From Lecanosticta acicola (taxonomy: Eukaryota > Ascomycota > Dothideomycetes > Mycosphaerellales > Mycosphaerellaceae): a DNA stretch of 64,000 nt. The DNA lies in assembly GCA_963674455.1 (NCBI GenBank), contig CAVMBE010000002.1:124001-188000 (forward strand), given 5' to 3'. The notes below the pieces were generated by a model. The model ran no database searches. It saw only the letters and a list, made by a program, of their open reading frames with translations, and was not told where the DNA came from. This document shows positions 45,023 to 56,141 of the stretch, piece after piece; the first letter of the stretch is position 1; the number at the start of each line of letters is the position of its first letter. The position numbers and the translations under genes are program-made.

Positions 45023-45298
45023 TCCCTTCAGCAATAGCGCTCGAGGATTCAGAGATTCTTGGCCGCTCATACTGGGTAAGACAGATTAGTCTGAAGATAT
45101 GAGCTTGTCCAATACGCTTCGTATTTCAAAACTGCATGCCTGGATCATCGTATCGTCTCTTTCGGCGTCGCGGCCTGCATTGTATAGTGCCTTTGGCAGA
45201 ATGGGGTCCATACAGTATCTCGCAGCCAAGGTGATGTAGCATTGACCCAGTGCTCGGAGCGTCTCAGACAAAGACCGTATCTGTATTCGTAAAAGGCT
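45023..45298. other. Short interval
   Basis: A 61-codon minus frame (45086-45271, starting MSETLRALGQCYITLA) is open and helical in character. It may be a remnant of a gene on either side. No motif is seen. Confidence 0.3.
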
Positions 45299-46289
45299 CT
45301 AAACGCCGCCCTCTTCAGTAGTCTTCTGAGCGAGACTTTTCAATCTCAACTCTTCGAAGCTACGGTCTCTATATCCAGGCACGGCCGTGATAGACTCATA
45401 ACTCCACAAGTCTTCATCTCGACCTTCTTCCGCTTGCGGACATGGTTCGGTGTAGGAAGAAAATCCCTCGGCAGTGAGGGCAAGCTTCCTAGCCCCGTCA
45501 TGCATGACGCCGTCCCAGTATCTCAGTGTCTCTTTTTCGCGTTCGTGGAAAATCCATCGATTTTCGAACTTCGGCAGAGAAAATGTGCTCGATGTAAAGA
45601 CCGTGCACTTCCAAGCCAAGTATATCACCACTGGAAATGGCAATTTCTCCGCTTCTTTCTGCAGCCTCGCGGGGGTCATACTTGCGGCAGTGTACTCTAG
45701 AAGTAGTCGCTGGATCGTGCTGTTCTGAGGAGTCGACTCGAAGATGTGGCACAGGGTGTCTAAACTAACGCCCAGCTGAGGAAGTGCCTCGATCTTCTGA
45801 AGCATGCAGTCGATAACGGCATCTCGAAGGGGTGTATGGTCCAGGTAGTGTGCCAATGCCCAAAGTTTTCCGTACGAAGACCATGACGGAAAAGCGTTCA
45901 CAGACTCCTCAGTGGCGTTGTGTTTTTTTGCGGTAGACCCAGTGAACAAAGGCTTGAAAGGTTTCAGCTTCGTAGGATGGTAAGCGAACGACCCCCTTCC
46001 CTTCCGTCAGGAGCCTCCTTCTCTAAGTGGTGTCTCGTCGCAACATACCTCTCTGCCTTCTTCCCATCTCTGCGAACATGCCTTGGTGAAGACTGTAGAC
46101 TCTGTCTCTGTTAGCACAACTTCCTCGTCATTGGATCGGGATGTTCGCCGGCTTACCGGAGCAGATAGCATCCTTATGAAGAATGAAGCTCTTTTCTTCG
46201 GGACCCACGAGCACAGTAATGACCTCCGTGTAATCGCGCATGAAGCGCTTTTCGGGTGGCGTCGATGTCTCCCCCACCTCGCGAGACAT
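45299..46289 (-). pseudogene. BTB/POZ-domain gene with frame break at a homopolymer
   Basis: The start MSREVGETSTPPEKRF is at 46289. Exon 1 (46289-46157) and exon 2 (46107-46049) give a normal BTB start: VITVLVGPEEKSFILHKDAI, then CSETESTVFTKACSQRWEEG. Next comes VVRLPSYEAETFQAFVHWVY, typical of the family, running into RKKTQRH and a stop. The rest (ESVNAFPSWSSYGKLWALAH to the stop at 45299) is in another frame. The switch falls at a run of seven A (plus-strand T run 45923-45929); a run of six would restore one frame. The junction between exon 2 and the LPSYEAE block is also unclear. Either a real frameshift or an assembly error at the run is possible. Substrate partners unknown. Confidence 0.65.
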
Positions 46290-46804
46290 GATGTCGAATG
46301 TGGAGAAGGGAGGCTGCAGGTGCTTTGGAGAAGTTCTTACTCCCAAGAAAGCGCATGTGAACAAGCGAGACTTAAGGTTGGCGTTCTGCCTGAGGCATCA
46401 AGCAAACGCGAGCCACCTCAGTCCGACTAGAGCGCGGTAAACTTTGAAATCAAACTCGTTACGGGCAGCGCCCGCATTGTTCCAGCGAATACGATGGCAC
46501 GCTGTCGACTTTCCAGGACTCCTGAGACCAATCGAACTGAGAATCCATACGTAGTTGGTCTAGGCTGAGGCAATGTGTAGCGCCGGATTGCAAGAGATGA
46601 CTTACCAATCCTCAACGCGAGGGAGAGTTGGAGTGCAGTCGTTGAGGATTAGAAAAAGACATATTCAGAAAACGTAATTGAACCGTGAAGACTCAGCTGG
46701 TATGATTGCAGCGGCTATCTATCGCCGCCTTTTCCCGTACTCGTGTACGCCATCGCCGATGCCTTTTCCCATGGTATCGTGAAGAAGTCTGTGGAGCGAA
46801 TTGT
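46290..46804. other. Intergenic stretch between the BTB gene and uS4
   Basis: No supported frame. It includes the uS4 3' UTR. Confidence 0.4.
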
Positions 46805-47912
46805 CTACTCCTCTTCCTCCTCACCCTCGTCACCACCCTCGTCCTTGCTCTCGGCGGCCTTGGCCTTCTTTCTCCTAACACGACCTGGGCGGCCACCGCC
46901 AAAGGGAGATGTGAGGGCGAAGTCAATGTGCTTCTGGGAGTCGAGACGGACAACGAACGATGGAACGTTGACGATCTGCTTGCCGACACTGAAACAAAAT
47001 TAGCAAGATCTACACTTCTCGTGTCGTTTGCATATCTTACCGAATGTGACGCTGGCGGATGAGGACACGAGCGTGGTGGATGGACTTGGCGAGACCGAGC
47101 TTGTAGACGCAAGTCTGAAGACGGCGCTCCAAGAAATCCTCAACCTTCAGGGCCAAGACGTAATCGAGCTTCATGCGGGACTCGTCGAGCACACCGACAC
47201 GGACCAGACGGCGAATGAGGGCATTGCCTTCGAAGAGACGCTTGGGGTCCTTCTCGTCAAGGGTGAGAAGCTGACTGATGAGAACGTTAGAAGGGCAAGT
47301 TTGTTGTACAGTTCTTGGAGCTTCTTACCGGGCAGCACGACGAATCTTGGAGAGGGTGAGCTGGACACGCCAGACCTCACGCTTGTTGCGGAGACCGTAC
47401 TCGCCGACGATCTTCAACTCGGAGTCACTGGGCGGATGTTAGAAACCATTGACTTGAACGGAGCACGCTCACGCTCAGTGGCCATGGGGAATTACTGACA
47501 GACGAGCGGACTCGAATGGACGACGAGGGACCTTGTAGGTCTTGCTGTACGAGCGACTGTCGATAGAGTTAGCATGAGAGTCCCAGTCTTGGAGCAGGTG
47601 GTCGGAGGGGATGCAGCAGTTCGAGTTTGGTGCAATGCGCGGTATGCAGACTGCATGGGCTCAGCGGCCTTGAGGAGGAGGAAGGTCGCCAGAGGTATCA
47701 ATCGCAATCACCAGCCAGATGGCTGTGATGAACCGCATGTTCTGACCGAAGCCCTCTGTTGCGAACTGCCCTCATCGTCATCTTCTGGCTCTTGCCTTGA
47801 TCGCGTGCTCTGAGTGTCGCTAGCCATTGCGTTGCGCTGTCTCGCCGTATTGTACCTTCCAGAAGCTGCTGCATCCTCGCATCCGCCATCGTGTTGTGAC
47901 TTACGGCGCCAT
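46805..47912 (-). CDS. rps9: 40S ribosomal protein uS4 (S9)
   Basis: Five exons: 47912-47905, 47556-47500, 47427-47329, 47274-47041 and 46988-46805, total 193 residues. Exon 1 has only eight bases (ATGGCGCC), so the protein starts MAPRSYSKTYKVPRRPFE. The S4 RNA-binding domain is seen in FLERRLQTCVYKLGLAKSIH, ARVLIRQRHIRVGKQIVNVP. The end is the acidic EEEE tail. uS4 binds 18S rRNA at the mRNA entry channel and is important for decoding accuracy. Intron 1 is long for this window (348 nt); the others are 52-72 nt. It is divergent from eL21, with a shared promoter. Confidence 0.95.
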
Positions 47913-48245
47913 GTTGGGTGTTGTCGGTGATGCTGCGTCGCAGTCCTGCGCTGGAATTCAGAGATGGAAAGGGCAAGGGACTGCATTTTCTTGAAGTGGG
48001 TGGAGGCTTGGCGTGCACAGACCACCACACGAAATGCGCCTTCCAAATTCCTTGCCGAACGCTTCGACGACGAAGACTTCAAGCACGTTGCGCCCAGACA
48101 GTGAGTATATCACCACACCAAAGCCACTCGGTATACCGTACTGACAACCGACAGAGTAATTCACCACCAGACGTATGCGCCGATACCCCTCCTTCGCCGA
48201 TTGCACCAGCAACTAACGATCTTCCAGCCCTTCAACACCTTCACA
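47913..48245. promoter_or_regulatory. Bidirectional promoter of uS4 and eL21 genes
   Basis: These 333 bp separate the start codons of two divergent ribosomal protein genes. Pyrimidine-rich stretches precede each ATG (for example CTTCACA before eL21). Co-regulation through common factors is inferred. Overlapping frames on both strands are shadows. Confidence 0.6.
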
Positions 48246-48935
48246 ATGGGTCACTCCGCCGGTCTCAGAGCGGGCACTCGCTATGGTCAGTCATACAAAC
48301 ATCTTGCAAGAGGAGAATTGGAGCGTGGGAACACTTAGGCAGAATACGATGGATTGAGGCGATGGAAGAGCATGTGCTAACAACTCGCGACAGCCTTCGC
48401 CCGTGGTTTCAAGAAGACTGGTATGATCCGGCTCTCTACCTACCTCAAGAACTACCATGTCGGAGATATCGTCGATGTTGTTTGCAACGGTGCCGTCCAG
48501 AAGGGCATGGTACGTCAATCCCAAAGAACAGATTGTATCAGGACATATATGTTCGCGGAGGATGCTCCATAGTGGCATAAAAAAGAGCAGGGCTGACGGT
48601 ATATACAGCCATACAAGGTCTACCACGGAAAGACTGGTGTTGTCTACAACGTGACCAAGTCAGCCGTCGGTGTCATCCTCTACCGCCAGGTCGGCAACCG
48701 CTACATCGAGAAGCGCATCAACGTCCGCACCGAGCACGTCCGCCACTCGCGATCTCGGGACGAGTTCATCAACCGTGTCAAGGAGAACGCGGCCAAGAAG
48801 CGCAAGGCCAAGGAGAGCGGCGAGCACCTCCACCTCAAGAGACAGCCCGCCATGCCCCGCGACGCCCGGACTGTCAGCGCCAAGGACAACAAGCCAGAGA
48901 GCATCGCCCCGATAGCATACGAGACGTACATCTAG
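48246..48935 (+). CDS. rpl21: 60S ribosomal protein eL21
   Basis: Three exons: 48246-48285, 48394-48509 and 48609-48935, total 160 residues, the standard length. The N-terminus MGHSAGLRAGTRYAFARGFK is that of eL21. LSTYLKNYHVGDIVDVVCNG and QKGMPYKVYHGKTGVVYNVT form the SH3-like barrel, followed by RIEHVRHSRSRDEF-like sequence (here RTEHVRHSRSRDEFINRVKE) and a basic tail. eL21 sits near the 5S rRNA and central protuberance. Introns of 108 and 99 nt are longer than the window's norm. Confidence 0.95.
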
Positions 48936-49301
48936 AGCAGAGGAAGCTTTTGCCATGGGTTGTTGCTTGTGGGCATGGGCGCATGTGGTTTGGTGGATCG
49001 GCTTTTCACAGGCAGAAGAGGAGCGGTAGTCAAGGGACGACTACGACATGCTCGCGGCCTTTCCGTAGCAAGCGAATCGAACATGCATGCTTGAGGAAAT
49101 CACGAAACGTCTCCGAACTTGATTTCTTCTGACTTCCAATTTCCTTTCTACAGTATATACGGGTAGGCTCGTACCTCCTTGGCAGTGTTTCACCTGAGGC
49201 ATCAGCTCTGACTAAGCTACGAGGTATCTCAACCTCACGTCCTCACCGCCAACGACATTTCCATCACCAACACGCCAAGAACGGCGTGCGCTGGAGTTGA
49301 A
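48936..49301. other. Intergenic stretch between eL21 and atg29
   Basis: 3' UTR of eL21 and upstream region of atg29. Nothing else is seen. Confidence 0.4.
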
Positions 49302-50707
49302 ATGTCTCCCTCATCATCAGCACAACCACTGACAGAGTCTGGAGCAAAGGACAGATCGAGACACAACTCTCTCCAGGAACCCGCCAGACTACCAAAGCCA
49401 TCATCGAGACCAGGGAGTCCAAGCTTTCCTATGCAAACAGTGGCCCAGAACTCCCCACACTACACCGTCTTCATCAGACTACCATTTAAGCGCGGAGAAT
49501 TTCAAGACCCGCCACCAGTAGAGTGGGACGCCACTAAAGATCGGAGGCTATGGAAGCTCATTTCATCCGGGAAAGGAGAGTTGAACTGGGAGGGACTGAG
49601 TCAAGACTTTGGGGTCGAGCTGAGCTTTTTGTTGATGCAAGCTGCCTGGTGCGATTGATCACGAGTTTATATTCGGAGACAAATCGCTGATCTGTGTCAC
49701 AGGCTTAATGAGAGACACGTGGACAGGATACGAAAGCAGGTCGGAAGACTCCCTGGCATTAATACTGCCGGAGAGACGACTGGGAGCGCTATTGCAAGTG
49801 CTGTCGGAGGCAGCAAGACGGAAATAATTGCCGCGAAGGGTATACATACCCTCGATCCGTCTTTGCCATCACGAAACTGACGATATTCCCAGGCGGAAAC
49901 GAAACCTCCTCCCCAGGAACCTCAACTCCACAACCCCAACAAAGCCGCGTCCCCATCTCCAGAACTCCATCCGCGGTAACCGTGACTCAAAGCAAGCTAT
50001 TAGGTTCCACCACCACCACCTCCCGCCGCCGACGTCCCAACCCCATCACAACATCCCACTCTCCCAAAGAAGCACCCTTGGACTCGTCCGACTCCTCGTC
50101 GGAATCCGAGCCCCCTTCCGCAATCCAGAGAAGCCAAGCCTTCCGTCGTCCCCCGATAGCTTCCCGCTCCAAAGCAAAACCCACCCTAGGAACCCTCGGC
50201 TCCGACGGCGACGAAGAGTCCCAAAACGACTCCGACTCGGACTCAGGGGGCGGGTACCTCCCCTTCGCGACTGCCTCAAAGGATCCTGCTGCAGCTGCTG
50301 CTGCTACAACTCCCAAGCGTCAGACGTTCCCTACTTCCCCGCCAGCTCAAACCCAACCCGGCAAACCCACTCCTCCATCCCGGCAGGATGCAACAACAAC
50401 CACCACGACGACAACGTCCTCTGCTTCTTCCGCGACGTCTACTTCGGCGGCGCCGCCGCAGCAGACCACCACCACACCGAATCGCGCCACCAATGCCCTC
50501 TCTCCAAGACAGCGCGCGAATTTGGCAAGCGGAAGTGAAGGGACCGGTTCTCCGTCTATGGGCTCGAGTTTCAGCGATCTAGACGATGCCAGTGTGACGC
50601 AATCGGCATTGGAAGATGCTCTCATGAGCAACATGCGTGCGCAAGGCGGGAGCACGATGGCGAGTAGGATGAGTAGCCTGAGAGAAGCGCTGGGAAGGAG
50701 AGTATGA
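49302..50707 (+). CDS. atg29: Autophagy-related protein Atg29
   Basis: Three exons, 49302-49648, 49703-49839 and 49893-50707, 432 residues. The conserved N-terminal domain is clear: YTVFIRLPFKRGEFQDPPPV, WDATKDRRLWKLISSGKGEL, NWEGLSQDFGVELSFLLMQA, and across the first splice the W-L-NERHVDRIRKQVG segment. The long remainder is Ser/Thr/Pro-rich with Thr and Ala runs, acidic patches (SDSDSDSGGGYLPF) and a conserved-looking end (ASRMSSLREALGRRV). In yeast Atg29 forms a ternary complex with Atg17 and Atg31 that organises the site of autophagosome formation; the C-terminal half is regulated by phosphorylation. Confidence 0.93.
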
Positions 50708-50945
50708 GGATTGGTAAAATGAAGCAAAGCTGGGAACGTAAACTAGCTCGAATGATTTCAGCTGACAGAGCTTCGCATTGGGTATAAACTCTCAGGCTAC
50801 CGTACTGGTGCACATGCCGCATCTCGGAATCAGGGCGCCCACTCACCGAGGAGCACATGGTTCTCATCGTACCATTCCATTCTCCTCATGCTTGTGCCAT
50901 GACCTTCATCGTGCACCGGAACCTCATAATGTACATCTCATCTCT

Positions 50946-53651
50946 TCAGTACTTGCCAGCAGGACTGCCATAGCCGTACCTCGCCATACCGGGCACACCA
51001 CCGCTCACACCCAACAATCCCGGCGGACTGCCGATACCAGCTGCACCTGGCAAGAACCCTCCAAAACGCAACTCCCCCGGTAGAGCACGAAATCTCGGAT
51101 CCCGACCAACACGGGCAGGCGGCTTGCCCCAGCCACCGTCGAAGAACGAATCATTCCCACCCGCGCTGCGATCGATAGCCCACTCCGGTGCCTTGACCCA
51201 AGGAGCCCAGTAATCCTGACGAGCATCCGTCGGTCCCTGAACGTAGCTCGACAAATTCTCATGAATGAGCAGGAAAGCGCGAGTGACGGTCTCGTTGAAA
51301 GGAGCAGGCTGGTTGGCGAGATCGGCCTTCTGCGGCGTGGCTTGGTAAGCACCGGCAGATGGATTCGCCACAGTTCGACCAGGTGGAGCACCGATGGAAC
51401 GAGGATTCGTGCGAGCCGGGGTAGTGGCAGTGCTTCCCTCAAGTAGCGCTTGCATTTTGATACTCTGGAAGAGCTCCTCATGGCGCTGGAATTTGGTTCC
51501 AGATGTCCACCAACGCTGCAGCGCTTCGTCACGGGTCTCGAACATGGAATTCGGCGGAGCATCAAGATCGAAATCGGCAGCGGAAGTAGGCACGAGTGCC
51601 ATCTCTGTGCCAGGTACAATCGTAGAGACGCCGTTGCTGCTAGCAACGGTGGGTGAGGCGGTACAGTCAGGAACGCTGTCGGCAAGACAGTCGTCAAAAG
51701 ATGCTTGATGGCTGCTTGTGGTGGGATTGGCCTGGCGTGATTGCGGCAGCGCAGCCTGAGAGTCCATCCAACCGGTTGGCATGGCTGATTCAGATGAATT
51801 CGTTTGCTGCGTTTTGGATTCAAACGAGGGAGCGTCGCGGGGAGCACGGGCGGAGGAGTTGCTGGACGCTTCGTTCTCACCGCTCGATCTCTGATACGGG
51901 TCACGCAGCACAGTACGAACAGGAATATTGTTCTGACTGGGGTTGCGCGATCTAGCACTAGCCGTCTCGCCAAGCTTCCAGAGCTGGTCTCGCATCGCCT
52001 CACGGGTCTGAAGAGGCGTCACGGGCTTGGAACGAGATGGAGAGCCCGAGTGATCGAAGGAAGTTTGGCGACGGCTGGCAGTGTCATGGGCGAAACTGTT
52101 GCCAATACTCGGATTGAGAAAGGGAAACATGCTCGGAAGTGTAGCAGATGGATGCGGATTGAACGGCGGAACAAGTTGGCCAGCGTTGAACATCTGGAAG
52201 CCCGGCTTGAACAGAGAAAATGTCGGGGTTTCTGACGTTGATGGCATTTGGCTGGAGTAGAGGCGGTCCTGTTCAACGTTGTGGCCCTGTGACGTGACGT
52301 TCTTTGGTAGCGTTGACGTCGTCTGAGACGCTGTGGGAAGCAGAGGCGCAGTTGCCAGATTGGCGTATGGACCAGCAGCGGTGAAGGGGTCTCCGTCTTT
52401 GTCATTGACCTTCTGCTGCTGCATGAAACCAAAGCGCTCGATGCCCTGTACGCGAGGCGTGGGCTGCACGATAGGAGCCTCTTGACGATGCTGCTGGGAG
52501 GCTGAATCGCCCGCGACATTGGTGGTTGTGAAGCCAAGACCTGGTAACGCAGCAGATTCTTTGCTATTGCCAGCAGCGGCTTCTTTTGGCTGAGGCAGTA
52601 TCTGCTGAAGATCAGCCTGCCCAAAGGGTACGCCCATTGCATCCCACTCGCGCTGCTTCGCGACGGCGCGGAAATAGGCGAGAGTGTGCTTCTGCAAAGT
52701 CTGCCAGGCCGTCTCTCCCTTCAGGCGATCAGCGGCAAGTTGGCCCTCGATTCTCTTACGAATGTTGGAGAAGTTGCCAAGGTTCTCCCACAAAGTGCGC
52801 TGATCCGACCAGATGTGAGCTGAGACATCGCCGTTCGGATGCTGTATGAACTGCACTTGACCGTCGTGCCGGCCCAGGTTGCTGTCAATGAAGTCAAGAC
52901 CGGGTAACTCCTTGGCGAAGACCTCGTAGATCTGGCGCTTGTCGAAGTCGGCCTCGACGGTCTTCTGCTTCTGCTCGAGCTTGTTGTCTTCAAAGGGTTT
53001 CAGCTGCTCGACATTCTTGTTCTGACGACCGCGTCTATAGATCTGGAAGCCATCATCGGTGGCGAGAGAGTCTGAGCGGTCGAGTTCCACGGCACCAGTC
53101 TGCCGGGAAGCACGGGACATGAAGCGAGACAAGGAGGTGTCACGAGAGCTGATGGGTCGCGCGGTGTAAGTATTGATGCGAACTTCGGACACAGGGCCGG
53201 GAGCAGTCGAGGCAATACTGTCGCGGGCTTGGTGATGCTGAGCTTCCGAGGTATTCCAATCGATGTCCAGCGGCTTGTAAGACGACTTGCCTTTGGCGCG
53301 AGAAGAAGGTCGCTGGTGTTGCTGAGGAGGAAGAAGAGCAGCTTCAGCTTGCTGTATGCGCTCCTGTTGGCGGCGCAGCTTTGCGTCTGCAATATCGGAG
53401 ATGGTAGAGCTGGGCATGTGTGCAGATGTAGGAGGAGCAGGTTTGATTGAGTGGTGGGAGTGGATGTCTGGATCGGAAGAGGATTCGAAATCGGAAGATG
53501 CGCCGCGGCGGAAAGAAGAGGATTCCGTGTAGCTGTCGGCCTGCGAGCTCGGACGAGATTGACTGCCTGGAAGCTGAGCGCCGACGGGAAGACGTCCGCT
53601 CTGAAGATGTACTGCGGAGACTGGCTGGCGGTGACGGCGGCGAGGCGGCAT
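50946..53651 (-). CDS. Large disordered fungal protein of unknown function
   Basis: A 901-residue intronless frame starting MPPRRRHRQPVSAVHLQSG. Most of it is Ser/Gln/Pro-rich and likely disordered. One compact, more conserved-looking part lies at about residues 210-340 (QKQKTVEADFDKRQIYEVFA, FIQHPNGDVSAHIWSDQRTL, LAADRLKGETAWQTLQKHTL). A second lies near the C-terminus (TRAFLLIHENLSSYVQGPTD, YWAPWVKAPEWAIDRS, then a Gly-rich end). I do not recognise the family. Length and codon use support a real gene. It converges on atg29 with about 240 bp between stops. Confidence 0.75.
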   Translation of the reverse strand: MPPRRRHRQPVSAVHLQSGRLPVGAQLPGSQSRPSSQADSYTESSSFRRGASSDFESSSDPDIHSHHSIKPAPPTSAHMPSSTISDIADAKLRRQQERIQQAEAALLPPQQHQRPSSRAKGKSSYKPLDIDWNTSEAQHHQARDSIASTAPGPVSEVRINTYTARPISSRDTSLSRFMSRASRQTGAVELDRSDSLATDDGFQIYRRGRQNKNVEQLKPFEDNKLEQKQKTVEADFDKRQIYEVFAKELPGLDFIDSNLGRHDGQVQFIQHPNGDVSAHIWSDQRTLWENLGNFSNIRKRIEGQLAADRLKGETAWQTLQKHTLAYFRAVAKQREWDAMGVPFGQADLQQILPQPKEAAAGNSKESAALPGLGFTTTNVAGDSASQQHRQEAPIVQPTPRVQGIERFGFMQQQKVNDKDGDPFTAAGPYANLATAPLLPTASQTTSTLPKNVTSQGHNVEQDRLYSSQMPSTSETPTFSLFKPGFQMFNAGQLVPPFNPHPSATLPSMFPFLNPSIGNSFAHDTASRRQTSFDHSGSPSRSKPVTPLQTREAMRDQLWKLGETASARSRNPSQNNIPVRTVLRDPYQRSSGENEASSNSSARAPRDAPSFESKTQQTNSSESAMPTGWMDSQAALPQSRQANPTTSSHQASFDDCLADSVPDCTASPTVASSNGVSTIVPGTEMALVPTSAADFDLDAPPNSMFETRDEALQRWWTSGTKFQRHEELFQSIKMQALLEGSTATTPARTNPRSIGAPPGRTVANPSAGAYQATPQKADLANQPAPFNETVTRAFLLIHENLSSYVQGPTDARQDYWAPWVKAPEWAIDRSAGGNDSFFDGGWGKPPARVGRDPRFRALPGELRFGGFLPGAAGIGSPPGLLGVSGGVPGMARYGYGSPAGKY

Positions 53652-54485
53652 CGGGGAGCAGTGACGGCGACTGCTGGAGCGTGCGGTGCGGAAGCCTTCA
53701 CTTCACTTGGCACCTTGGAGTGCTGTACCGTGAATGGTTCCTATCTCGTGTTTAGCTGGAGCTGGGCAGAATGTGCTGGCAGAGTCTCAGTGTGTGGCCG
53801 AGTTTGTGTCTGTCGGTTTTGGAGGGATGTTGAATGCTGCGCAGTAGGTGCGGTCGTCTTTGGCCCTGGGAATGACTTGAAGTCGCCGTTTGACGTGGGG
53901 CAGGGCAAGTGTGTATGTCGGCGGAAGGTGCCAGCTGCGGATCGGGAAGCTACTTCCCACGCTAGCGCTTCCCTGCCGCTATCCGAATGGAAACTTTCAC
54001 GCATGTGAAAGCGCATAGAGCGAAAGAGTGCAGCACCATTGACAGCCCCATCAACAGCATCACCAACAGCATCATCAACAGCTTCATCAACAGCGTCATC
54101 AACAGCATCACCATCCGCCCCTGTTATGGCGCGCCGTCGCTAAGAGTCTCATTCACCAAGCCACCGAGACACTCAGAGCTGTACATTCCCGCGCCAACGT
54201 GCAGGACGGACTCTCCCGCTACCGCTCAGCAACAGACATAACTTACCTTGGCCCACAGACGCATGTCTCGAGCGGCCAAGTCGTGGTATTCCATCTCAGA
54301 TCCAGTGCCGTCAAAGAAGCTGCAGTTCCTTCTCTAGTCTCAAGTACCCGTGCCGTTGCGAATAACCTTTGTCATCTCCTTAACGTACACATCCGCTTTT
54401 GCAGGAGGTTCGAGCACGTTCTCCCAAAGCCGGTCGTTTAGCTACGACGTTGGATATCGAGCCGCCGAGATCGAGTCCGGAATCG
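53652..54485. other. Upstream region of the large unknown gene, with a 12-bp repeat
   Basis: No supported gene. Frames at 53451-54016 are shadows of the neighbouring gene or pyrimidine-rich sequence. Confidence 0.4.
54043..54112. repeat. 12-bp minisatellite
   Basis: Five to six units close to CATCATCAACAG. The register keeps a frame on the plus strand (SINS-type repeats), but no gene around it is supported. Confidence 0.8.
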
Positions 54486-55195
54486 TCAACCACCAGTCGG
54501 TCTTGGCATCCGCCAAGAAAGTTCTCGCCGTCTTGATCGCTTCCCAAATGCTCTGGATAGAATGCGGTCTGATCTAATAAATGACCCGCTTACTTTCCCA
54601 ACGCCACGCTCGTCCATGCCGACCATGATGTCGGCGATCCTGGCAGCACCATGGGTGAAGACACAAGGCGCCTCGAAACGCGAAGCGGAAAGTACTGTTT
54701 TCAAGAATCGTACCCACGTGTTCTTCTCCCACGGTCGACACGAGAAGAGGAAATCCTCGAACTCTTTCACCGTATGGATGGATTTCTCGAGTCTGATTCG
54801 TCATTGGATGCGCGTAAGTCCAAGACCCCTTCGCGGTTGATCATTCTAAGCGTCGGTCCTCTCGCGGCAGCTTTTGAACCTGTTGAAGACCCTCGTCTAA
54901 TTGTTGTTTAACCATCATCTCCTGCTTTCCTGACAAGTTCGGCCAAGCGTCTTCCAACGTGATCCACGGAACGTAGCGAATGAATATTACGCTAACGTCT
55001 CCGATTCCGACCATACCAAAGCGTTTCGGTGCTGGTATAATGGGTGCACGTGCAGCGAGGACTTCATAAGCGGCATAGTGATTGTCCTGCTTGCAGGATG
55101 GAACCCTGACAGCAATTTCCTTGCTCGAACTCGCTATGGAGAACTCGCGTACACCACCGGACCTTATGAACTCTGAGCCCCTAACAAGGCTTTAT
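54486..55195 (-). pseudogene. Degraded aminoglycoside-phosphotransferase-like kinase gene
   Basis: Segment 55195-54841 reads EFIRSGGVREFSIASSSKEI, AVRVPSCKQDNHYAAYEVLA, APIIPAPKRFGMVGIGDVSV, FIRYVPWITLEDAWPNLSGK, matching the N-lobe and hinge of fungal APH-family kinases. Segment 54770-54600, in another frame, reads VKEFEDFLFSCRPWEKNTW and FTHGAARIADIMVG. The catalytic HGDxxxxN should be here: Asp is Ala and the following Asn is Asp. The downstream metal-binding IIDWE block is not found. Frame change, in-frame stops and lost catalytic residues all argue for a dead gene. Its substrate was probably unknown even when intact. Confidence 0.6.
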
Positions 55196-56141
55196 CATGC
55201 GTCAATGGAATCTGGAGTCTTGCTCAATATCGCAGCATTTTCAAGCAAGTTCCCTGTCTCCGACGACAGTGTATACAGTACATCGAGCCCATCGGCGTCA
55301 AGTTCGTGCAAAATATAGGAGAAACAGTCAGGAGGAAGCCGCACTGGCTTCCCCTTCTCCACGTCCTGCTCTGTAGGCTCCACGGTGCCAGATCTCCTGC
55401 AGCGCGCAGCAGATTACGTTTTGGGGAAGGCCTTCCTCCATGAGCAGGTCGCTTTCCGGATCATTCGCGAATGGCGTCGGGAGACTATGGATAGTCTGGC
55501 TGTTCAGTCGTGCAAGCTTTGACTCCCCTTTCTTCGAAAATTGGTGGACCTTGGACCAATAGTCTGCCGGTAACAATGCGGTTCAGTCAGTCACCGGATC
55601 TTGCAGAAAAGCTGAAGTCAAACAATTCCAGAAGGTGGGAATCGGCTGCTCTGCTATCGACGACAGTGAATTGATGGTTCTGTTGAAGTGCTGAAGCATC
55701 GCTATTAGCAGTTGCTATTCTGCGGCCCGCCAGCAACTCTCCTGGAAATGCAGAACCATCTCAAAGGCGCATTCGAGCCAAGCACAAATGTCAACAGTGG
55801 CATACCGAGGTACGCTCTCCCGTGAAGCAGTACACCTCGCAGAAATCCATAGGTAATAAGGCAGGATTCACAAGGTACTGGATGGCTGGATCCGGCCTAG
55901 TAGGTTTTGCTTGGCAACACTCTCGTCCCGCTCCACCTTCCTTGCCTGCTACCCGAAGTGCGGAGATATGGATCCTCGACACGAGGCGCCTGAAGTTGAT
56001 GATGAGGCGAAAGCCAATCGTATCCTGACATTTCTTGCTCAGACCTCACGACAACAACATCCTGGTGAGGGCGGACAGAGACTTGGCAGAGTGTCGTTGG
56101 TAATATATTTGGAGGAAACAACAATCCCGCGAGATAACAAG
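55196..56141. other. Interval between the kinase relic and flavocytochrome b2
   Basis: Open minus frames at 55195-55383 (VRLPPDCFSYILHELDADGL) and 55328-55576 (YWSKVHQFSKKGESKLARLN) look like coding remnants, possibly of the same or another degraded gene. No intact gene is seen. The upstream region of the flavocytochrome gene lies at its right end. Confidence 0.35.

Noticed and set aside
50981..52642. Long minus frames (207-332 codons) inside the 901-residue gene
   Set aside because: They are shadows in other frames of a longer, single continuous frame.
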